Part shown: piece after piece, positions 1 through 7,806 of the stretch | Layout of the letters: each line of letters opens with the position of its first letter | How positions within the stretch are numbered: position 1 is the stretch's first letter | Program-made: the position numbers and the translations under genes | Assembly (NCBI GenBank): GCA_038230775.1 | Contig: JBBRMQ010000015.1 | Location: 1-32,770 of the forward strand | Direction of reading: 5' to 3' | From: JBBRMQ01 sp038230775 | GTDB taxonomy: Bacteria > Acidobacteriota > Thermoanaerobaculia > Gp7-AA8 | Length of the DNA stretch: 32,770 bases | Notes under the pieces: generated by a model | Databases searched by the model: none | Seen by the model: the letters and a program-made list of their open reading frames with translations, nothing else | What the model was told of the DNA's origin: nothing

Positions 1-2
1 CG

Positions 3-719
3 CAAGCCGCCGCTGTTGTGGTCATCGCGGGCGGGTCGTTTTATGCCGGACATCGCGCGCCGGTCAGCTTCCTTGCCACTCCCGCCACGCTCAGCAGCGT
101 CGCCGCTGTGCCGGCGTACTCAATCGCCGAGTCGCGCGTTCTTCCGGCCGCGTCGATCAACCCGAACATTCAGGGGCGTCCAGACATCGAGAACGTCTCC
201 TTCATTGATTCGAATCCGAACGACGAAGAGATCGGCCTCTCGTTCGACATCACGCAGCACGTGACGGTCACCGGCAAGCCGAAGGACAAGAGCATGGTCC
301 GACTGCTGCGCTACGTGCTCGAGAACGAGGATCATCTGACGCCGTCGCGTTCGAGGACCATCGACTACGTGCGCTCCACGTACTCGCGTCCGGGCAACGC
401 CGATCCCGAGATCGCCGAGGCGCTGGCGAACGTGCTGCGCAACGACGAGCATCAGGGCGTGCGCATCAAGGCCGTCGAGACGATGAAGACGCTACCGATG
501 GCCGACGACACCCGCTCGGCACTCATCGAGGCGTTGAAGAGCGATCCGAATCCGGCAGTGCGCATCAAGGCGGTCGAAGCGCTCGCCAACCTCGCGCGCA
601 GCGGCGCCACCCTCGACGCAGCAACACTCGACACCCTGCGGCAGAAGGCGTCGCAGAACGATGAAAACGTCTACGTCCGCGTGAAAGCGGCAGAGGCTCT
701 CAGCAGCGTCCATCCCTGA
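3..719 (+). CDS. HEAT-repeat protein with N-terminal membrane segment (5' end outside window)
   Basis: The reading frame is open to the left edge, so the true start lies upstream. A GTG at 18 exists, but it would cut into a hydrophobic stretch (AAVVVIAGGSFYAG) that looks like a membrane anchor. After a linker, the C-terminal part carries three HEAT-like units, each with a similar helix core (GVRIKAVETM, AVRIKAVEAL, YVRVKAAEAL) spaced about 35 to 45 residues apart. HEAT repeats are protein-binding scaffolds and no catalytic motif is visible. In related bacteria such proteins often begin with a zinc-binding anti-sigma domain; this one cannot be checked here. The stop overlaps the next ATG by one base (TGATG), so it is co-transcribed and translationally coupled with the DUF4097-type gene. 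Confidence 0.8.
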   Translation, partial: QAAAVVVIAGGSFYAGHRAPVSFLATPATLSSVAAVPAYSIAESRVLPAASINPNIQGRPDIENVSFIDSNPNDEEIGLSFDITQHVTVTGKPKDKSMVRLLRYVLENEDHLTPSRSRTIDYVRSTYSRPGNADPEIAEALANVLRNDEHQGVRIKAVETMKTLPMADDTRSALIEALKSDPNPAVRIKAVEALANLARSGATLDAATLDTLRQKASQNDENVYVRVKAAEALSSVHP

Positions 720-2281
720 TGAAATCGACTCTTCTCTTTTTGATCGCCGCCTTTTCCTGCGTCGCGCTCGCGGCTCAGGCAGGGGTGAAGACCAGCGAGC
801 GCGTGATTCACGAGATGTCCATCGCGCCGCTGGGATCGTTCTGGATCGATAACCCGCTTGGAGCGATCGACGTCACCGGCAGCGACATCGAGCGCGTCTC
901 AGTGACCGCGGTGCGCACGGTATACGCAGCGGATCGCTCGGCGCTCGATGACGCGCGCGAGAACTGTGTCATCAGCTGGGAAGGTGACGACAAGGTTCGA
1001 TTGGTTCGAACGCTCGTTCGTCCCGTACTGAATGGCCGTTGCACGGTCGAGTACACAGTCCAGCTTCCACGGAGCTCCGACGTGAAGATCGCGGCGCGCG
1101 CGGGAGACGTTCGCGTTCGCAACATGAATGGCAGCGTCACGGTGAAGAGTTTCACGGGAACGGTGCTTCTCTCGGGTGTCACTGGCGCATCGGCCATCGA
1201 TATCGTCAACGGTCACGTGGTGTACGACTTTCTCCGCAACCCCATCTCGAATGCTCAGGCGGTGGTGGTCAATGGCGACATCGATGTGTTCGTGCCCGCC
1301 GACGCGAACTTCGAGTGGACGGCGAACACGCTCGCCGGCGATCTCCTGACGACGATGCCGGTCCGCGGCAGCGTTGCATCCGGCATCTTCCACGGACACT
1401 TCAACGCCCCCGGCGGCCCGACCATCAACACCTCGGCGCTGCTGGGACGAGTGCGCATCATGTCGCGCGGGACGAACATTGCGCAGGCGCGGTCGGTTCG
1501 CGTGCCGCGCGGTCAGGTTGTGACTCCGCCGGCGTCCGAAGTGAAACAGCCGGTCGCGAAGGTTCAGACGCCGATCATTCACGGTGCGTTCACCTACACC
1601 GATTCCGAGGCAGTCATGGACGTCTCCATCGGTGAAGTTCGCGGAAATGCCACGATCGCTACGCAGGCCGGCTCGATCGAGCTGGGGGTCGTCTACGGCG
1701 ATTGCAACGTCTCCACAAAGGGCGGTCCGATCAATCTCGGCGAGATCATGGGCGCGCTTCAAGCCAGTACCGGTGCGGGCGACATCCTCATCCGTGCGGC
1801 ACGTCTCGGCGGCGACATTCAGACCGGCGGCGGCATCATGCGCCTGCTTTACACAGGTGGACCGACCACGCTCACCTCGACCGTCGGCGGCGACATCGTC
1901 GTGCGTCAGGCCGCGGGACCGATCGTCGCGCAGACGCCATCGGGCGACATCAATCTGACCGTCGATCCGACGATCAGGACGCAGCGCATGGAAGCGCGCA
2001 CCGCGAAAGGCAACATCACGCTCAATGTGTCGCAGCGTTTCGCCGCCGATATTGACGCCATCGTCATGACCTCGGACCCCGACGCCAACGCGATCCACTC
2101 CGATTTTCCGTCGTTGACCGTGCGCCGGGAACAAGTTGCCGGCGGCCGGACGAGAATTCATCTCACCGGCAAGATCAACGGTGGCGGAGATCGCGTGGAA
2201 CTCTATGCCGACAATGGAGACATCACGATCAGCACCGGCGCGCAGGCTCCCGTCAGTGTCGTCAACCCCCCAAATCCGTAA
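719..2281 (+). CDS. Secreted DUF4097-type beta-strand repeat protein
   Basis: A 520-residue protein begins with a clear Sec signal peptide (basic start, LLFLIAAFSCVALAAQA). The rest is a long run of short strands with recurring phrases such as GDIDVFVP, GDILIRAA, GDIVVRQAAG, GDINLTV and GDITIST. This is the pattern of the DUF4097 putative-adhesin family, which forms a right-handed beta-helix-like structure. No catalytic residues stand out. A proline-rich linker near residues 255 to 285 (around PRGQVVTPPASEVKQPVAKV) divides two beta-repeat blocks. It follows the HEAT-repeat membrane protein with a one-base overlap, and such pairs commonly sit downstream of an ECF sigma gene, which would be outside this window. 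The exact role is unknown; an exported surface or periplasmic location is well supported. Confidence 0.82.
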   Translation: MKSTLLFLIAAFSCVALAAQAGVKTSERVIHEMSIAPLGSFWIDNPLGAIDVTGSDIERVSVTAVRTVYAADRSALDDARENCVISWEGDDKVRLVRTLVRPVLNGRCTVEYTVQLPRSSDVKIAARAGDVRVRNMNGSVTVKSFTGTVLLSGVTGASAIDIVNGHVVYDFLRNPISNAQAVVVNGDIDVFVPADANFEWTANTLAGDLLTTMPVRGSVASGIFHGHFNAPGGPTINTSALLGRVRIMSRGTNIAQARSVRVPRGQVVTPPASEVKQPVAKVQTPIIHGAFTYTDSEAVMDVSIGEVRGNATIATQAGSIELGVVYGDCNVSTKGGPINLGEIMGALQASTGAGDILIRAARLGGDIQTGGGIMRLLYTGGPTTLTSTVGGDIVVRQAAGPIVAQTPSGDINLTVDPTIRTQRMEARTAKGNITLNVSQRFAADIDAIVMTSDPDANAIHSDFPSLTVRREQVAGGRTRIHLTGKINGGGDRVELYADNGDITISTGAQAPVSVVNPPNP

Positions 2282-2318
2282 CGTCCCGTTGGCAAGCTCG
2301 TCGCAGTTCATTGGAGCG

Positions 2319-2552
2319 ATGTACGGAAGAAATGCGAAAAGTCCCGACTTCGCGAAGATTCAGCGCGCGATCCGAGTGGCGTCGGACGCCGTTGGGGTTA
2401 AGAACCTCGCTGCGCGTCCGAAAGACGGCGTGATCGAGATCCACGGAATGGCTGAGACATCCGCTGCACGCTTCCTGGCCTTCCGTTTGATCGGCGACAC
2501 GCTGGGCGATACTTCTTCGATCGTGAACCTGATCCAGATCCCGACCGCTTAG
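2319..2552 (+). CDS. Small BON-like domain protein
   Basis: The predicted 77-residue protein starts MYGRNAKSPDFAK and ends in a pattern of helix, then strand (DGVIEIHGMAET), helix (AARFLAFRLIGDTLG) and strand (SSIVNLIQI). That is the order of a BON-type domain, a small phospholipid- or membrane-associated fold. No signal peptide is seen, so it may be cytoplasmic. The frame is open further upstream to 2136, overlapping the DUF4097-type gene, but that extension is low-complexity Ser/Arg/Pro sequence typical of a shadow frame. A GGAG lies just before the chosen ATG but only two bases from it, which is closer than usual; TTG at 2289 is an alternative. The family assignment is tentative. Confidence 0.5.
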   Translation: MYGRNAKSPDFAKIQRAIRVASDAVGVKNLAARPKDGVIEIHGMAETSAARFLAFRLIGDTLGDTSSIVNLIQIPTA

Positions 2553-2576
2553 GGAAGCGGTGCAGAAGTCCAGGCA

Positions 2577-2700
2577 CCCCTCATCCGCCCTTCGGGCACC
2601 AAGTTCGAGTCGCGCGACGAGAAGTTCAAGTGGTGGCGGGACATTAGTGCCCCCTCGCCCCGCTTGCGGGGAGAGGGTGGCCGAAGGCCGGGTGAGGGGC
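2577..2700. repeat. Interspersed GC-rich repeat, copy A
   Basis: This copy lies between the end of the BON-like gene and the end of the TPR gene. It starts with CCCCTCATCCGCCC and ends with a 29-base block (2668-2696) identical, in reverse complement, to 29431-29459. The CCCTCGCCCCGC segment (2652-2663) is also matched there. Internal hairpins are visible: CCCTCGCCCCGC pairs with the GGGGAGAGGG arm, and GGCC-GAA-GGCC forms a small stem. The middle part differs between the copies. Copy B is at 29431-29520 in the opposite orientation. Confidence 0.8.
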
Positions 2701-2731
2701 GTTCTCGCCCTCGCGCAGAGCTTCCCTAACG

Positions 2732-4591
2732 CTACGACTGCTTCGACGGGACGCGCCGGCGGCGCGCATGCAGGCGGTCGATGAGCTTTGTCGTCGAGCG
2801 GATCTGCTCGAGGATCTTCTCTTCGAGACCGGAGCCTTTGGTCTTGAAGCTCTTCGCCTTGCGGAACACCGCGCGGGCGCGCTCCTTCTGACCGCTCTCC
2901 AGCAGCGCCATTCCGAGATGCATGAGGTTCGTCGCGGTAGGGCCGAGGTCGGCGGACTTTGTCAGGAACTCGACTGCGCTCGAATAGTCGCGGCGCTTGA
3001 AGTACACCCAGCCTAACGCCGCCAGCGGGAACTGCTTGAGCTCTTTCGGGGAAAAGCGTACGGCGAGCTGTGCGCTTTCCAGCGCTTCGTCGAGGTTCTC
3101 TTCCATCTCTGCGAGGTTGTAGGCTTTTTCGTAGTACGCAATCGACTTGGCGTAATTCGAGGTGTATTCCTCGAGCATGGTCTCCAGCGCGCGGTTCGCT
3201 TCCTTGAAGTTGCCTTCCGCGCGTAGCGCTTCGACCAGCGTGGTGTACGCCGCGGCGGCCACGACTTCGGTCGGCTTCTGCTTCAACACGTTGCGCGCGA
3301 TGCCGATGGCCTCGCCGTTCATGTCGAGGTGCGAGCAGAGGAGCGCGTACGGCATCAGCACGTTGACGTTCTCGGGCTCGACCTGAGAGGCGCGGCGATA
3401 GTGATCGAGCGCCTCTTTGTAGTTGCCGTTGGTGACGAGGTTCTCGGCCTTCGAGACTTCGTCCGCCGCCGGGCCTTCCAGGGGCTGATGGCCGGAGATG
3501 CCTTCGTAGATCTTGACCGCCTGCTGATACTCGATTTTGTTCGGATTGAGCTCCAGCGCTTCCTGGAAGCAGTCGATCGCCTTGCGGTTCCAGTTGCGGT
3601 CGAGATAGCAGAGGCCGAGGTGGTAGATCGCTTCCTCGTACTCGGGGTCGATCTTGATGGCGCTCTGGAACGAGCGGATGGCGCGCTCCAGCTGCCCCTT
3701 GTCGTAGAAGATCGTGCCGAGAAGGAAGTGCGCCTGCGGGATGGCTTCGAGCTGCACGGCTTTCTCGAGGAACTTCTGCGCGCGCAGCAGCTTTCCCTTG
3801 CGCGCGTAGATCGCGCCTAACGAGAAGTACGGCAGGAACGAGTCCTGCGAGATCTGGATCGCGCGGCGGAGCCAGCGCTCGGCGCCCTTGAGATCCTGCC
3901 GCTCGTGCAGCAGCACGCCGTAGAACACGGCGGCGTCGAAATGATCGGACTGCACTTCGAGCGTGCGCTCGAGATATTGCTTTGCGCGGTCGAGGTTCCC
4001 GTCGTTGAAGAACATCTCGCCGAGGAAGAAGCTCAGTTCGTAGTTGTCGCGGTCGAGGCGGAACGCTTCCTCCAGCGCCTTCATCCCGCGATCGGGATCG
4101 AACGCGTCGATGGCGTTCTCAGCGTCGACGAGCAGTTGCTTGAAGCGATCGCGCTTCTCGCCGCGGAACAGCGACACGATGCGATCCTTGCGCTCGGTGA
4201 AGCGCTGCTTCTTCTCGAGAGCGAGCATCTGCTCGCCCATCTTCGATTCCCAGAGCTCGACCAGCTCATCAGAGGAGATGACGTTCTTCTTTTCGAGAAG
4301 CTCCTTGGCGGAGAGAAGGCCGGTCTGATTGATGAAGATCGCGCGCTCGTGCTTCTGCACGGCTTCGGCGACCGAGCGGAGAGTCTCGGCCGATCGCTTG
4401 ACGATTTCCTCGAGGCCGGAGACGCGCTCCAGGAGATGTTCGTCGAGCGAAAGGTCTTCCTGGTCGTCGTACTCCTCGAGGTCATCTTCTTCGAACGCGC
4501 TGATGCCGGACAGGACGAGAAGCTTGTTCTGGCAACGGGAGCAGAATTCGCGTTCGTCTTCGTTATAGGCGCTGCAGGTCTGGCAGAGCAT
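2732..4591 (-). CDS. Zinc-ribbon and tetratricopeptide-repeat protein
   Basis: A 619-residue soluble protein. Residues 3, 6, 17 and 20 are cysteines (CQTC and CSRC), a compact zinc ribbon at the very N-terminus. Next comes an acidic stretch (EEDDLEEYDDQEDLSLDE) and a charged, probably coiled-coil region to about residue 150. The remainder is at least ten TPR-like units, for example AKQYLERTLEVQSDHFDAAV and AIDCFQEALELNPNKIEYQQ. TPR arrays bind other proteins, so a scaffolding role is likely; no enzyme motif is present. The ATG at 4591 is chosen because it places the first CxxC at residues 3 to 6. It follows the acyl-CoA dehydrogenase gene on the same strand after 46 bases containing a short hairpin, so co-transcription is possible. 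Confidence 0.85.
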   Translation of the reverse strand: MLCQTCSAYNEDEREFCSRCQNKLLVLSGISAFEEDDLEEYDDQEDLSLDEHLLERVSGLEEIVKRSAETLRSVAEAVQKHERAIFINQTGLLSAKELLEKKNVISSDELVELWESKMGEQMLALEKKQRFTERKDRIVSLFRGEKRDRFKQLLVDAENAIDAFDPDRGMKALEEAFRLDRDNYELSFFLGEMFFNDGNLDRAKQYLERTLEVQSDHFDAAVFYGVLLHERQDLKGAERWLRRAIQISQDSFLPYFSLGAIYARKGKLLRAQKFLEKAVQLEAIPQAHFLLGTIFYDKGQLERAIRSFQSAIKIDPEYEEAIYHLGLCYLDRNWNRKAIDCFQEALELNPNKIEYQQAVKIYEGISGHQPLEGPAADEVSKAENLVTNGNYKEALDHYRRASQVEPENVNVLMPYALLCSHLDMNGEAIGIARNVLKQKPTEVVAAAAYTTLVEALRAEGNFKEANRALETMLEEYTSNYAKSIAYYEKAYNLAEMEENLDEALESAQLAVRFSPKELKQFPLAALGWVYFKRRDYSSAVEFLTKSADLGPTATNLMHLGMALLESGQKERARAVFRKAKSFKTKGSGLEEKILEQIRSTTKLIDRLHARRRRVPSKQS

Positions 4592-4625
4592 TTTGGTTGC
4601 CGATTAGAACAGCAAAGGGTACTGC

Positions 4626-4654
4626 TGTCATCCCTCGCTACCCTCGGGAGGACA
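4626..4654. repeat. Short imperfect palindrome at the end of the dehydrogenase gene
   Basis: The arms TGTCATCCC and GGGAGGACA pair with one mismatch around TCGCTACCCTC. The core resembles the CGCTACGCTCGG text of the elements at 8419-8509 and 29525-29543. It covers the stop codon of the 3-hydroxyacyl-CoA dehydrogenase gene, so the last residues (VSSRG) are read from repeat DNA. There is no T-tract, so it is not a standard terminator. Confidence 0.5.
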
Positions 4655-5498
4655 CATCGTAGCGATAAAAACCCCGCCCGCTCTTCCGGCCGAGCCATCC
4701 GGCGTCGACCATCTTCACGAGGAGCGGGCATGGGCGGTACTTCGGATCGCCGAATCCATCCTCCAGAACGCGAAGAATGGCGAGACAGACGTCGAGTCCG
4801 ATGAAATCGGCGAGAGTGAGCGGACCCATCGGGTGATTCATGCCGAGCTTCATCACGCCGTCGATCGCTTCCGCGGTGGCGACGCCTTCGAAAAGCGCGA
4901 AGATCGCCTCGTTGATCATCGGCATCAGGACGCGGTTGGAGATAAAGCCGGGATAGTCGTTCACCTCGATCGCGGTCTTGTTCATCGTCTTCGCGAGGTT
5001 TTCGACACGCTGATACGTGTCGTCGGAAGTGGCGATGCCGCGAATCACTTCGACCAGCGTCATCACCGGCACCGGATTCATGAAGTGCATGCCGATGACC
5101 TTGTCCGGCCGTTTCGTCGCCGCCGCGAGCTTCGTGATGGAGATCGACGACGTGTTCGAAGCCAGGATGCAGTCCGCGTTCGTCAGGCTGTCGAGCTGGC
5201 GAAACAGCGCCGTCTTTGCTTCGAGGTTCTCGATGATGGCTTCGATGACGATGTCGGCGCCGGCGGCGCTCTTCATGTCCGTCGATGTTCGGATGCGTCC
5301 GAGGACTGCGTCTTTGTCGGCGGCGGACATTTTTCCCTTGTCGACGCCGCGCTGCAGATTGGTCGAGATCGTCGACACTCCGCGATCGACAAACTCCCGG
5401 GTAACATCAATGAGCGTCACGTCGAGCCCCGCCGCCGCGGCTGTGTGCGCGATTCCATTCCCCATGGTTCCGGCGCCGATGACGGTTGCGTTTTTCAT
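4638..5498 (-). CDS. hbd: 3-hydroxyacyl-CoA (3-hydroxybutyryl-CoA) dehydrogenase
   Basis: A 286-residue protein of normal family length. It starts MKNATVIGAGTMGNGIAH, a Rossmann GxGxxG NAD-binding motif at residues 7 to 12. Further family hallmarks are ASNTSSISI, the catalytic-histidine segment IGMHFMNPVPVMTLVEVI, and the C-terminal helical dimer domain with NDYPGFISNRVLMPMINEAI and GMNHPMGPLTLADFIGLD. The enzyme oxidises 3-hydroxyacyl-CoA to 3-oxoacyl-CoA with NAD(P)+, or the reverse, in beta-oxidation or butyrate-type pathways. The frame remains open far upstream, but that part is arginine-rich shadow sequence, and the ATG at 5498 gives the correct N-terminus. It is divergent from the HATPase gene, 60 bases away. 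The last few codons and the stop lie in a palindrome (4626-4654). Confidence 0.93.
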   Translation of the reverse strand: MKNATVIGAGTMGNGIAHTAAAAGLDVTLIDVTREFVDRGVSTISTNLQRGVDKGKMSAADKDAVLGRIRTSTDMKSAAGADIVIEAIIENLEAKTALFRQLDSLTNADCILASNTSSISITKLAAATKRPDKVIGMHFMNPVPVMTLVEVIRGIATSDDTYQRVENLAKTMNKTAIEVNDYPGFISNRVLMPMINEAIFALFEGVATAEAIDGVMKLGMNHPMGPLTLADFIGLDVCLAILRVLEDGFGDPKYRPCPLLVKMVDAGWLGRKSGRGFYRYDVSSRG

Positions 5499-5558
5499 GG
5501 CAAATTGCGGGCGCGGAATGTATCGCGTACCATCGCTTTGGTCTAGCAAAGGTCCTGA

Positions 5559-6494
5559 ATGGCCGCGAAGTGTCTCATGTGCGGAGCGATCGTCGCGCAG
5601 GGTTTTCTCTGCACGAAGTGCGATCAACCGCGCAAGCGCCGGGCGACGGCGGCCGCGGTCATCGACGATTTCCCGAAGGCGCCTCTGGCCCTTCCGAGCG
5701 AGGCGACTTCGCCGGCCATCACAAGCCTGGCGAACGTGCTGGTCGCGGCGGGCGCGGCAGCGATCGTGTTCGGCGGAGACCGCAGCCTCAAGTTCGTGAC
5801 CGACGAAGTGCGCCGGTTGTTCGCCGCGCCCCAGGCCGACCTGTCTTCGCTTGCGAATGTGGAGAGGATGGCCTCGATCAAGATCGGCGAGCTGTCGGCG
5901 CCGGCGACGTGGACGCTGCCGGTGCGCAACCTCATCGCGACGCTGGTTCCGCTCTCCGGCGGAGCGGGAGGAGCGGTTCTCGTGTTTCGCGCGTCGGAGA
6001 CGGCGGCCGACGATACGACCCTGCGATCCAGACCGCCTCGGGTCGGCGACCTGCTGCGGACGGTCGCGGATCGCTTCACGCCGTTCTCGGAGTTGAAGGG
6101 CATCAGGCTGCAAGTCGATTCGCCGGATCTCGACGAGCGATTCCGCGCTCGCGACGAGCTGGCCGATGCGTTAGGCGCGCTCATCGATAATTCGCTGCAT
6201 TACGTGCCGCCCGGCGGCCAAGTCGTGGCCGGATGCCGGATGATGGATCACAAGGGAAAGCCGCTGCTGCTCTTCTTCGTGATGGACAACGGCCCGCTCG
6301 TTCCTGAGCACATGCGCCAGGTGATCTTCGAATCGGGATTCGTCTGGAATCCGGCGCTGCGCGAGCGGACGGGACGTGGACTCTCGAAGGTGCGCGAGTT
6401 TGCAACGCGACACGGCGGCTCGGTGTGGACCGAAGCGAAGAGCGGCAAGGCCTGCACATTCTTCCTCCGCGTGCGGCCGGACAGCACGCGCTAG
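5559..6494 (+). CDS. Zinc-ribbon protein with GHKL/HATPase_c domain, no evident H-box
   Basis: A 311-residue soluble protein. The N-terminus has a two-CxxC zinc ribbon (CLMC near residues 5 to 8, CTKC near 18 to 21). Residues of about 50 to 150 form a PAS-like alpha/beta region. The C-terminal part is a histidine-kinase-type ATPase: N-box DALGALIDNSLHYVPPGG, G1 box VMDNGPLVP, F-box-like IFESGFVW, and G2 box GRGLSKVREFATRHGG. The usual DHp helix with a phospho-acceptor His is not visible; the segment before the N-box (VGDLLRTVADRFTPFSELKG) corresponds only to the helix linking DHp to ATPase. No receiver gene is adjacent. It may be a degenerate kinase or an ATP-binding regulator. An AGGT precedes the ATG. 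Its 3' end overlaps the convergent CpxP-like gene by four bases. Confidence 0.75.
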   Translation: MAAKCLMCGAIVAQGFLCTKCDQPRKRRATAAAVIDDFPKAPLALPSEATSPAITSLANVLVAAGAAAIVFGGDRSLKFVTDEVRRLFAAPQADLSSLANVERMASIKIGELSAPATWTLPVRNLIATLVPLSGGAGGAVLVFRASETAADDTTLRSRPPRVGDLLRTVADRFTPFSELKGIRLQVDSPDLDERFRARDELADALGALIDNSLHYVPPGGQVVAGCRMMDHKGKPLLLFFVMDNGPLVPEHMRQVIFESGFVWNPALRERTGRGLSKVREFATRHGGSVWTEAKSGKACTFFLRVRPDSTR

Positions 6495-6886
6495 AAGATC
6501 GACCAGCCGTGGCGGCCGCGTCGCTGTTGCGTGCGCGCACGCATCTCGCGGAACTTCGAGACCTGCTCCGGCGTGAGCGTCTTCTCGATCTCGGCGTTCG
6601 CGGCATCGATCTCGCGGCGCACCTGCGGGCGGACGCCGTTCCAGATGCCGTCGATCCGCGTGTGATACTGGTCGATGATGCGCTGGATCTGGACGCGCTG
6701 CGCATCGGAGAAATGGAGATCGCGATTCATGCGATCGACGACGTGGGCCGCCGAGAATGCGGCGGCGTGGCGCGGGAAGAACTGCCCGCTGCGAATGAGC
6801 ACCAGACGGTCGCCGGCAACGCCGATGAAAAGGCCAGCGATGAACGCCACCATGACGGTCAGCCCCGCCTTGGTACTACTCAACAC
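6491..6886 (-). CDS. Membrane-anchored CpxP/Spy-like periplasmic sensor
   Basis: A 131-residue protein starting at GTG, with an N-terminal hydrophobic helix (AGLTVMVAFIAGLFIGVAG) and a periplasmic all-alpha domain. The domain contains LHFSDAQRVQIQRIIDQYH and the LTPEQVSKFREMRART motif, the LTxxQ signature of the CpxP/Spy/CnrX heavy-metal-sensor superfamily. The start overlaps the preceding gene by 11 bases and a GGAG lies nine bases upstream, so translation is coupled. As the last gene of an ECF-sigma operon it may bind metals or unfolded proteins and feed back on the sigma factor. That role is inferred from related systems. Confidence 0.75.
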   Translation of the reverse strand: MLSSTKAGLTVMVAFIAGLFIGVAGDRLVLIRSGQFFPRHAAAFSAAHVVDRMNRDLHFSDAQRVQIQRIIDQYHTRIDGIWNGVRPQVRREIDAANAEIEKTLTPEQVSKFREMRARTQQRRGRHGWSIF

Positions 6887-7175
6887 TCAGTGCATCTCCC
6901 AGATCGCTTGCGGGTGCGGCCGCCATCGCTTCCACTGTCGCGGGCGGCGTCGTGTCGGTCCACTGCACGCTCAATGCTGCGACGATCAAGAGCACCGCCA
7001 GCGACGCCGCGACCGGCCGGAACCATTGCGCGAGGAGTTGGGCCACCGGCGGCTGCGCACGCATCCGCTCCTGGATGCGCGCAGTGAGCCTGGTCCACGC
7101 GAAGTCGTCTTCCGGCTCGTAGCGAAGTTGCTGGGCGTCCTTGCGCAATCGATCGAGAAACCTGTCTTCAGTCAT
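6876..7175 (-). CDS. Small one-TM protein, probable anti-sigma factor
   Basis: A 99-residue protein with a charged cytoplasmic N-terminal part (MTEDRFLDRLRKDAQQLRYEPEDDFAWTRL), one membrane helix (VAASLAVLLIVAALSVQW) and a short periplasmic tail. Its ATG overlaps the end of the ECF sigma gene by eight bases and has a GAGGG ribosome-binding site inside that gene. Size, topology and position match a minimal anti-sigma factor. No zinc motif (HxxxCxxC) is present, so assignment rests on context and topology only. Confidence 0.6.
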   Translation of the reverse strand: MTEDRFLDRLRKDAQQLRYEPEDDFAWTRLTARIQERMRAQPPVAQLLAQWFRPVAASLAVLLIVAALSVQWTDTTPPATVEAMAAAPASDLGDALSVE

Positions 7176-7731
7176 CGCTGCCCTCGTAGAGATCCGCGAG
7201 TTGTTCCTTCAGTTTGCTACGGGCGAGCGATAAGTGCGAGCGGACGGTTCCCTCGCTGACACCGATCATCGCCGAAATCTCCTTGTGACTGAACTCCTCG
7301 ACGAGATGCAGGCGCGCCACCATGCGCTGCATCCCGGGCAGCGATTCGATCGCTGCATCGATCCGTTGCGCTAGCTCGCCGCTGAGCGCCGGAAGATCCG
7401 CGCGATCGCCTCGCGGCGCCGCCGTCGCGTCGCTCACTTCCTCATGCTGATACCGTTTGCGGTGCTTGAGCAGGTCGAGCGATAGATTCGTGACGATGCG
7501 ATAGATCCATGGCCCGAACGGCTCGCCGGCCTTGAAGCGCCTGATCGTGCGAAAGGCCTTGACGAACGCTTCCTGGGCCAGATCCTCCGCGTCGTGACCA
7601 TTGCGGACGAAGCCCCACGCGATCGAGACGACCCGCTTCATGTACTTCGAAACGAGATACCCGTACTGCGAGGCGTCTCCCCGCTGGACCGCGGAGACGG
7701 CGCGCGCCTCGACCGGATCTTCGGACGTCAT
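7168..7731 (-). CDS. ECF-type RNA polymerase sigma factor
   Basis: The 187-residue form starts MTSEDPVEARAV. Region 2 is seen in YLVSKYMKRVVSIAWGFV, HDAEDLAQEAFVKAF and PWIYRIVTNLSLDLLK. Region 4 is seen in ALESLPGMQR-like text (AIESLPGMQRMVARL) and the helix-turn-helix HKEISAMIGVSEGTVRSHLS. There is no region 1.1 or 3, as expected for group 4 sigma factors. An earlier in-frame ATG at 7803 would add 24 residues, but that DNA contains a palindrome (7742-7755) and the added sequence does not look like sigma region 2, so the inner ATG is preferred. It directs RNA polymerase to a stress regulon, probably including its own operon. Neighbours are a Spy-like gene upstream and a putative anti-sigma gene downstream. 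Confidence 0.9.
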   Translation of the reverse strand: MTSEDPVEARAVSAVQRGDASQYGYLVSKYMKRVVSIAWGFVRNGHDAEDLAQEAFVKAFRTIRRFKAGEPFGPWIYRIVTNLSLDLLKHRKRYQHEEVSDATAAPRGDRADLPALSGELAQRIDAAIESLPGMQRMVARLHLVEEFSHKEISAMIGVSEGTVRSHLSLARSKLKEQLADLYEGSDD

Positions 7732-7741
7732 GGTGCGAGGG

Positions 7742-7755
7742 CCGGCTTCAGCCGG
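7742..7755. repeat. Short palindrome of the CCGGCT-TC-AGCCGG type
   Basis: A six-base perfect stem with a TC loop lies just upstream of the preferred sigma-factor start. The same core, with longer arms, occurs at 26624-26641 and 27718-27749, so this looks like a degenerate member of the same intergenic palindrome family. Confidence 0.5.
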
Positions 7756-7806
7756 GCGGGCAGAAACCAGTCCCCACACCGAGGTGGCCGCGAGGGCGTC
7801 CATCGT

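Noticed and set aside
5499..6113. Long upstream extension of the 3-hydroxyacyl-CoA dehydrogenase frame
   Set aside because: It is arginine-rich antisense of the HATPase gene; the family N-terminus begins at 5498.
7732..7803. Longer sigma-factor N-terminus from ATG at 7803
   Set aside because: The added residues do not resemble sigma region 2 and the DNA carries a palindrome; kept only as an alternative start.
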